Assembly (NCBI GenBank): GCA_910589415.1
Contig: OU342630.1
Coordinates: forward strand, 92,252,186 to 92,316,185
Reading direction: 5' to 3'
Origin: Malachius bipustulatus
Lineage: Eukaryota; Arthropoda; Insecta; Coleoptera; Melyridae
DNA: 64,000 nucleotides
Shown: in pieces, positions 56,945-64,000 of the stretch
How the letters are laid out: each line of letters begins with the position of its first letter
Position numbering within the stretch: the stretch's first letter is position 1
Position numbers and translations under genes: made by a program
Notes under the pieces: model-generated
Told to the model about the DNA's origin: nothing
Databases searched by the model: none
Seen by the model: the letters and a program-made list of their open reading frames with translations, nothing else

Positions 56945-57470
56945 CACATGACTTCAATTCTCGAGTCTTCAACACACTAATTCCACTCCCTCTCTGAATG
57001 GCTATCGAGAGAGTCGTTGCATTAGCCAAATTCCTTCTCTCAGGTTGCCGGCACATAAGCCTTTGCAAATTTCATTAATGAATTCTTCTGCACTTTGACC
57101 ATAGGAACCCAAGTTTTCGATGGCTATTGGAACAAAAAGAGAGTCATTGGATGTATTCTGATATTTTGGTTCTTTTAGTAATTCAAGCGTTTCTAGCGGC
57201 AGATCCAGGTCGTTCGGCGCTTTTCAGTATAGGTACGACGGAGATACGGGATCTACTGCAGTAAAGTGCCATCCTGGACTAAAGGGCACTAATGTCATTC
57301 CGTCTTGGCGCTTACTATCACAACGAGCTAGTATACCGGGTGGCTCAAGAATAGGTTATTGTAGACCGGCACATCAAGGCTCGTTTTATTATATCATTAA
57401 CCTCGTTGTGTCTACTGTGTCGTCCTTTTCCGAAGTTACACGAGAAGCCTTGGTGATAGAATGGTCTACG
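56945..57470 (-). pseudogene. LINE C-terminal relic (RQDGMTLVPF type)
   Basis: On the minus strand: GKGRHSRHNEVNDIIKRAL (about 57410-57360), a stretch with stops, then SKRQDGMTLVPFSPGWHFTA, VDPVSPSYLY, a TGA, KAPNDLDLPLETLEL, DSLFVPIAIENLGSYGQSAE and FINEICKG (57310-57020). A 2-nt duplication (CTCTCTCG for CTCTCG) at about 56998-57005 shifts the frame to SIAIQRGSGISVLKTRELKS. The order HxxLNDxIxRAL ... KRPDGMTLVPW ... VPLAIETLGPWG ... SIAIQRGN is the tail of some animal reverse-transcriptase polyproteins. It is separate from LINEs A-E. No RT core is present. Confidence 0.65.
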
Positions 57471-57479
57471 TTTGCGCCA

Positions 57480-60212
57480 CAACTATAAATATGTGGCTCA
57501 ATCGTTCTTGATCAATCAACGTCTGAGGCTCATCGCTATTCTGATCATATGTCGATTCAGAAGAGTTCCCAGACTTGATACCGATAAATATTTAGCCAAT
57601 GGCTTGAATCTTTTTGAGTTATTGCTGATAATCGAGCTTGATCCTTCACATTAGTGTATCTGTATCTGTGAAAATCGTTTCTGGGCTAAATTACAAAAAT
57701 TGATATTGTGGCTGCTGTCCTGGTATATTAACCCTGGCAACGAATAACAGTCTTGGTAATAATCAACAAGAATTTAGGCCTATAAATAATTTAACTTGAG
57801 CATTATTCCAAGATTAGATTGAAATTGACTAAGTAGGGGCTTGCTTTTCCAGCTTCGCCAACTTGAGGAACGAATGATAAGGAAAGTAGTGTATGCCCTT
57901 CCAGCATATAATAAGCTGTTGTTTTCGAATAACTAAGGAGCGGGCTTCGTAGACAGAGTCAATACTTAAGATTAGAATAATTATAATTATTGATTCTATT
58001 TTTCTGTCTCTGGCGTTTGGGTTCTGAACAGTTGGAATTATATGGGATAGCGGCTGATTATCCTGTCTGAAAAGAAGAAAACTCGGGAGAGTATAGGGCC
58101 AGCCACAAGTTTACTAATAACGAAAAAAAAGAGAGTTCCTGAACTATAATAGCGAAGTGGGCTTCATTTATTTATTAAATGGGTCCCTTATATTATTACA
58201 AAGCAACTCTCGCCTCTCCCTCCTTGGGTGGGTCACCTGCTTCAATCATACTCACTTAAAATAACTGTCAATTGTACACAAGCAAGGAAAATTATTTCTT
58301 CTGTGGTTTAGCTAATTTGGTCAGTTACATCGAGAGTAAATTTATTCAACTCTTCTTTTTAGAAATAAAACATTTTGAATTTCGATATAAATTTTCTACC
58401 AAAATCTTTAGCGAGTATTGAGTTATGCCAGGAAAACCAGGTTATCCAAAATAGATGAAGTGTCACAAATTATCAAGTCGTTTTATTCGGATTATTGGTT
58501 TTATTCGTTTTATCGGTTTTAGCGATTAGATGACTGTTTTTTTCTCTATGTTTCGAATTCAGTACAGTTTAGAGAAAAAAATATATACATACATATATAC
58601 GAAAAAACAAATACGGAGAAAGACAATGGAGTGAGTGTTCATGGTCTTTGCTGCAGGTCACGGTGTACAATAATAGGTATAAATATGTTTAGATTTTTTC
58701 GAAACTTTTGATTGATCGAAATTATTGACAGATTTAACTGAACAAATATATTTATGTACGTTGAATATTATTCATACACATAATGATGTATTGATGTTTA
58801 ATTCTTTATGTTACCTTAATTTTATATTATATCATTTTTGTCTTTATTATAGACGGATATATTTGTAGTGTTTTCTAGCAATCTACAAAATGTAGGCATC
58901 CAATATGAATAATGATTTTCTCTTTCTTCTTCTTTACCAAGTTCGTATCTCTTACCGTCTTCTCTATCTTATTGGTGAGAAAGTTAAAAGTGACCACCGG
59001 GTATATAATCTACGGTCAACCGGTCAGCAAGAGTCATGAACATACACATTGATACCTTACACATTTGGACTGGTGACAGCGCACATTCATATAAGCCACC
59101 TAAGGAAAATTCAAATATGCATATAAATTCTTAGTTGGATAGGAATATTCACTTCGTATTTACTGATCCATTAGTTTTATCGCTATGACGACAAAATAGA
59201 TAAATGTAGGTATAAGCCATTTTTTAAGTAGCTAGTTGATTGATAAGTACCAGCAAGACTAGCTATATAGTTCGACTGAACATCTCACGGCCACTTAATT
59301 TTACTCCATTGGCGACGAAGCATGTAGACACCTAACGATCGAAAAATAAATTATTAAAATAATTCTTCAAATAAATAAATAAATAAGAAAATTCATTTCA
59401 AAAAAGCAGTATGTTTTTTTAGTAACCTTGGAAGTTGTTGAGGTTTTCCCCAAAATGTATGTAAGTTTTCCTAGCAAAATATTTGGGAGAGGCGAGTATA
59501 AAAAATATAAAATATGAAAAAAATTTAATTGAAATATGTTAAAGGTTTCTGTAAAATTTAAAACTCATTCAAAGTAGGGTTTTTATAACCAGATAATTTT
59601 AACAATTACTCCTCTGCAATAATTATAGATGTATACGCAATATTATGTATACTTACATAATATTATCTCTAATTATCTACAAATACCAGGGAAGGAAAGT
59701 AACAAAAAACTTATAACAAGTCTGCATGCGTACAAGTTCACTTTTGCCTCAAATTCGACATTAATATCAACTCAAGAGCACGGAAATGGAATATGATTGT
59801 CATTATTCTTCCCCTAAAATTCTTAGCAAGTATGCAAGGTTGTTATAACGAGCCTATAAATACACTCTACCTCTATGCTCTGGTTAACTTTACACTGAGA
59901 AGCCCTGCAATATATTTTAAGACATAACAGGGAACCAGTGTTGCCAGATATAATATACCTACACAATAAAAAAAAACAGAACAAGTTCCTTTTTATTTAG
60001 TTGGCCCACGCATGGTTCACAACTAAAATAAAATATGAAATTAAACCTTAAATAAAACCTGAAACAACTGACCTAAATGTTCCTGTTTTTTTATGTTTAC
60101 TGTCTTTATAACAACAAATTTTAGTTCAGAAATTCTTAAAAATCACTACAACTTAATGTTAATAAAATAACAAATCGGACAAATTATTATTGAAATGTTG
60201 ATATCTATCAGT
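57480..60212. other. Unassigned AT-rich region
   Basis: The only features are a weak hairpin-free (TAAA)n run near 59368-59385 and TATATACATACATATATAC at about 58582. No gene, TIR element or tail is recognised. Confidence 0.4.
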
Positions 60213-61043
60213 TATACAGGGTGAGTCAAATTCGAGCTACATCATTAAGATCACGGACACTAGAAGAGATATACGGACTCGGTTAAATTGGGGCAAACCT
60301 GCGCCATTGAATGCATATAAGAATATAGAAAAAAATCAGGATACTTTTCAGTCGTTGCTGAAATATCCTGAAAAAAACTAGAAATTAAAATTTCTTAATT
60401 TAGCCATATCTTTTTTTTATTATTGGAAATTAATAAATTTATTTTTTCAAGAGCTATTTATTCGACATTACAAAAATTTAGGTACAAAGTAGATCCCGGG
60501 GAATTCATAGCCAACTTTTGTTTTTTTTTTTATGGCCGCCTTATTGTTTTTTAGTGTCGTTCGGTATAAAAAAAAACAGGGAAACAAAAAATTAATAACA
60601 TTAAAAAAAATCAAAAATTGTATTAATTTTTCGAAAAAAAGACAACTATTTTACTGAATATCATATAATAAAACTAAGAAACCATCAGGCAAGTAATATG
60701 ATTTCAGATTGACGTAATTAGATGAAAAAAATTTTGTTTTTGTTTTTATAAAAAAGAAGGAAATTTTTTTTTGTAATGTCGAATGGATAGGTTTTGACGA
60801 CTTATGTAAGCCTGAAAAAAAGAGTTTTTCAATTTCACATAATAAAAAGATATGGTTAAAATAAGAAATTTAGATTTTTCAGTATTTTCAGGATATTTCA
60901 GCAACGACTGAAAATATCCTGAATTTTTTCAGATTCTTATCTAACATAATATTTAGCAGCTTTGCCCCTATTCAACTGAGTCTGTATCTCTTCTAGTTTC
61001 CGAGATCACAATGATGTAGCTCGAATTTGACTCATCCTGTGTA
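60213..61043. mobile_element. Hairpin element, ACAGGGTGAGTCAAATTCGA termini
   Basis: The left end TATACAGGGTGAGTCAAATT (60213) and its mirror (AATTTGACTCATCCTGTGTA, ending about 61042) bound arms of about 400 bp. The arms share AGAAGAGATA(T/C), CAGTCGTTGCTGAAATATCC and the CGACATTACAAAAA / TTTTTGTAATGTCG pair. It is the best-preserved member of a family with relics at 24833, 27523, 51940 and 56255. Non-coding. Confidence 0.8.
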
Positions 61044-61147
61044 ATTGATATCTAGAAAGAATTCATTCCCTACGTTTGACGTAAATAATACGTAAATAAT
61101 GTAAAGAATGTAAAGGAGACGTAAAGAATGTAAATAGTAGAAAATAT

Positions 61148-61836
61148 AGCTGCATCCGGGGACTGCGTTGCGTGCGTTGCGTGCGTTGCGTGCGTGCGTT
61201 GCGGGGAACGATTAAAATAAAACACAATCATGCAAAGCAATGGGAGTGTCCTCAGTAGACGCGTTTGCCCGCAAAGTCGTACGATAAAACGACACCGCAA
61301 CGCACGCATTGTTTTAAATTGAAATATTTAGTTTTTTCATCTGTCAAAATCTTGCGATTTTTGCGGCGGGCAGGAGTTTTTTTTAATTTCGATTGCCTTC
61401 GTGCCAAAGCGAAACATTTTGTGCAATAAGAGAAATCTATTTTACAAGAACAAGAGTCAAGGTACACTGGGAATGTGAAAATGTCTCGAATTTAGGTTTT
61501 TAAAGTAAGTATGAGGTCTATTAACTTCTATTGTAAACCTTTTTATATTTAACCTACCTGCTATTTATCTATCTATCAAATCTATACCTATTCTCTTTCT
61601 TTCTCTTAAGTAACATGTTTCTTTCTGTGATTTTTAAGTCTTTCAAGCTCCAACAACCTACTGGTTTCCAAATTAAAACGTATTTCATCTGAAGCTGCAC
61701 CAGAAATAGTTGGACTGGAAACCATTTTCTCGCACGAATCGCACGCATTCAGTTAGGACACACTCAAAATTTCTCGTGCGATTTTGCGTTGCGTGCGTTC
61801 CCCGCATCGCACGCAACGCAGTCCCCGGATGCAGCT
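61148..61836. mobile_element. GC-rich TIR element with CGTTGCG repeats (689 bp)
   Basis: AGCTGCATCCGGGGACTGCG, continuing TTGCGTGCG (61148-61176), mirrors the right end at 61808-61836. The left terminus continues as tandem CGTTGCGTG units to about 61203. Inside, further TCGCACG/CGTGCG units cluster near 61295, 61728-61746 and 61778-61806. A TA at both edges (TA|GCTGC...GCAGC|TA) fits a TA target. Non-coding. Terminal plus subterminal repeats resemble transposase-binding arrays. Superfamily unassigned. Confidence 0.75.
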
Positions 61837-61909
61837 AGGACACGGCGTTATACATAATGTTGTTTTGATTTTATTTTGATGTTCTGTTATGTATTAGTAT
61901 ATTATGCAA

Positions 61910-62020
61910 CGAGCTTATAATGAAGGCTATTAATACGCGAGTATGATGGTTAAGATACGAGCCGTAGGCGAGTGTCTTAACCATCATAAGAGCGTATTAA
62001 TAGCCATTATCTGCGAGTTC
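61910..62020. repeat. Two-step hairpin around GAGCCGTAGGCGAG
   Basis: GGCTATTAATACGC (61925-61938) pairs with GCGTATTAATAGCC (61992-62005), and TGATGGTTAAGATAC (61944-61958) pairs with GTGTCTTAACCATCA (61972-61986). The loop is GAGCCGTAGGCGAG-like. It is a compact palindrome, likely a MITE or a footprint. Confidence 0.7.
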
Positions 62021-62679
62021 CATACACTATTTTTTCTACGACCCTTTTTTATTTCATAGAAAAGATTAAAAAATTATATATTTTAACAATGACCCATGTA
62101 CAATTGCCGATCATTGAGGGTAAGATAGGTTGCTATTTGCTTACGCATATTAGGTACCAAATTCTCTCTTCGTTGCTAAGATTATTCTGCTGAGACATGT
62201 TTTAGTATCAAGTTTAAAGGGCACTACTCACTACTGCGTAATTTTTATTATGCGAAGTTCGAATTCCGAATTTTACGCTTCGATTTTGAGATTAATTAAT
62301 AATTTTAATAACTGACAGCCATTAATTACGATATTGTATGACTGCGCAACGCGGGTCGCAGCGTTGCCGCTTTGAATACTATATCACGGAGCGCTACGAA
62401 TGATATAATACTTTATCTTCCCATCTTTTACACGATATACCTACTTATCAAATTAATTAAGGTAACATAAAATCTTGATAAATTTTCTTTGAATGTTATT
62501 TTATGTTCTAAATTAAATAAACGTTCAGAATTTTTTTTCAGAAATACAGAACTTATATCACAAGGCAGATTTTGTCGTCAGTATGACAACTCTGTGACTT
62601 CGGTTGGCTTGCCGACCCGATCGTGAGCGAAAAGGAACCGATTCGATTGCAAATGCTCCTCTGCCATTGGATAGCTTGA

Positions 62680-62730
62680 CCAGTGCTTTAATGAAAATTT
62701 GTATCTTAATGAGACCCATTAAAGCACTGG
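62680..62730. repeat. Small hairpin CCAGTGCTTTAATG
   Basis: CCAGTGCTTTAATG (62680-62693) and its exact mirror (62717-62730) are separated by 23 nt. Confidence 0.75.
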
Positions 62731-62807
62731 TGATTCATATTTAATATGCATATTAAAAGTTGGGAGTAGAAAAAATAATTAATAGTTCATGTTATTAAAC
62801 GTTTATA

Positions 62808-63748
62808 TAGGGTGGGCCATCTAGCGGTTGCATTTTGAACCACTAGTTATTTGAAGTATATGAATGTTAAATGTCATTACGACTTGACAGATTGTTAGTT
62901 GAAAGTCTGAAGTTTACGAAATGGTGCTCTATATGCTTGAAGAAAACTGGGATATATTGAAAACTTACTTCCAAAGTGGTGTTCTACCCAAACTGTGAGA
63001 AATTTACAAAAAAAAATGATCAAAAATCGAGTGCCTCCACGTCAAGTTGTGGACAATTTCATGAAGCAACTCGTGCAACTAATTCGTTGGTTGCCAAAGC
63101 AACTCGTTCCCGCTCTTGTTCAGTGCGTACACCCGAAAATATTGCTGCTGTTGCACAGAATGTGGCCGAACATCCATCAACATCAACTCGTCATCGTTCA
63201 CAAGAAATGAACATTTTTCGAACTTCTCTGCGGCGAATTTTGCATTAGGACCTCGGTATGCACGCTTACAAGGTTCAATTAGTCCAACAACTGAAGCCTC
63301 ATGACCATCTGATACGTTTTCGGTTCGCGCAATGGGTTGAAGATCAATTGGCCGAAGATGTGCATTTTTACCGAAAAATCATCTTTTTAGATGATGCTCA
63401 TTTCCACCTCGGAGCTGCGATTTGAGTCCGTTGGACTATTTTTTGTGGGGAGCCGTTAAGGACAAATGTTACGCAAATCATCCAGAGACGATTAAGGCTT
63501 TGAAACATGAAATCGAAGTTGCCATTCACGAGATTGAAGCCCGAACAATCGAAAATGTATTGAAAAATTGGGTTGATCGGATGGGGTACTGTCAAGCCAG
63601 CCGTGGCAGCCATTTGAATGAAATTGTGTTTCATTCATAAATTTCAATGTCCAATATTTCTAGTAAAACCGGAAATTTGAAAAAAATATTCACTAGTTTC
63701 GTTTTTATTGAATTTTAAAAATGCAACTTTTATATGGCCCACCCAGTA
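62808..63748 (+). mobile_element. Tc1/mariner element, internally deleted
   Basis: The TIRs start TAGGGTGGGCCATCTAGCGG on the left and TACTGGGTGGGCCATATAAA on the right (mirror). They share GGGTGGGCCAT and GTTGCATTTT with TA at each edge. The element is about 940 bp, shorter than an intact mariner, and carries a broken transposase (62921-63640). Confidence 0.8.
62921..63640 (+). pseudogene. Mariner transposase with frameshifts and a DDE deletion
   Basis: The ATG at 62921 gives MVLYMLEENWDILKTYFQSG. A shift near 62980 moves the frame to NLxKKNDQKSS, RSCSVRTPENIAAVAQNVAE, RHRSQEMNIFRTSLRRILH. Further shifts then read DLGMHAYKVQLVQQLKPHDH and DVHFYRKIIFLDDAHFHLGA, where the SDEAHF box reads LDDAHF. 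The text then jumps to LSPLDYFLWGAVKDK, so about 130 residues with the second aspartate and HDG-like motif are missing. It ends EIEARTIENVLKNWVDRM at the C-terminus. It could bind its own TIRs but cannot cut. Confidence 0.75.
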
Positions 63749-64000
63749 GAAATTGCAAACCCCCACCCCATAATCCCCCCCGATAGATTATGGTCGGCAG
63801 AAGTCGAAACTTTGCATTGTTTACATTTTTTACATCTGTACCTTAATAAAGATCCATGTAAAGAATGAATTTAATACTGGTAAAGAATAGACGTAAATTA
63901 TACGGCACGTCACTGGTCATAAGCCGCTTCCTCAATCTAACGAACCCACTTGAATGAACAGAGCGAACAATTTTGTTAATCTAGAACTTGCCCAATTTTT
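63749..64000. other. Unassigned window end
   Basis: Nothing recognised; short sequence reaching the window edge. Confidence 0.4.

Noticed and set aside
61165..61203. CRISPR array (regular CGTTGCG repeats)
   Set aside because: Units are tandem without spacers and sit in a TIR of a eukaryotic DNA element.

Overview
The window reads as repeat-dense, AT-rich nuclear DNA of an insect. The evidence is several non-LTR retrotransposon (LINE) families of insect type, Tc1/mariner transposases with insect-type motifs, many non-autonomous DNA elements ending in TACAGGGTG-like termini, and frequent TAGGTAGGTACCTAC-type simple motifs. The order cannot be fixed from the sequence; beetle or hemipteran is my guess. 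I found no convincing complete host gene, no rRNA, no stand-alone tRNA gene and no bacterial-type features. Nearly every long reading frame belongs to a transposable element.

Layout. 1-5538: a near-perfect palindrome of a Tc1/mariner element, with a LINE (LINE A, intact ORF2) inserted in its left arm with a 7-bp target duplication. 5.7-7 kb: hairpin and terminal-inverted-repeat (TIR) elements. 7.6-9.2 kb: a worn minus-strand LINE relic. 9.85-10.97 kb: a long hairpin element with a 32-nt loop. 12.3-12.9 kb: a TIR element whose inverted relative lies at 55.3-56.2 kb. 13.7-16 kb: a LINE 3' end, a TIR element and a foldback. 16.8-19.3 kb: a TIR element carrying nested LINE B. 19.8-23.2 kb: LINE C, a full-length-looking retrotransposon with a 1028-residue intact ORF and a 20-bp target duplication. 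23.8-30.5 kb: three TIR/foldback elements. 31.6-32.7 kb: an old relic of the LINE C family. 35.7-38.4 kb: LINE D (one nonsense codon) and an RNase H-type LINE relic. 38.4-43.8 kb: nothing recognised. 43.8-46.9 kb: a foldback, a GC-rich island and two nested LINE 3' fragments. 49-51.5 kb: two LINE fragments of the RNase H-bearing type. 54-57.5 kb: a long hairpin, a tRNA-derived SINE, a TIR element, a foldback and a LINE C-terminal relic. 60.2-63.7 kb: a hairpin, a GC-rich TIR element with CGTTGCG repeats, small hairpins and a deleted mariner.

Relationships. Insertion order can be read at several nests: mariner palindrome then LINE A; TIR element then LINE B; a TTA-tailed LINE end then a minus-strand LINE fragment. 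LINE A and LINE C could in principle supply the trans-acting machinery for retroposition. A SINE at 54.9 kb shares its 3' tail with the LINE ending at 49.5 kb, the usual mark of a SINE that borrows a LINE's machinery. The many long hairpins are potential double-stranded RNA sources if transcribed. Family names below rest on motif recognition by eye; no database search was run.
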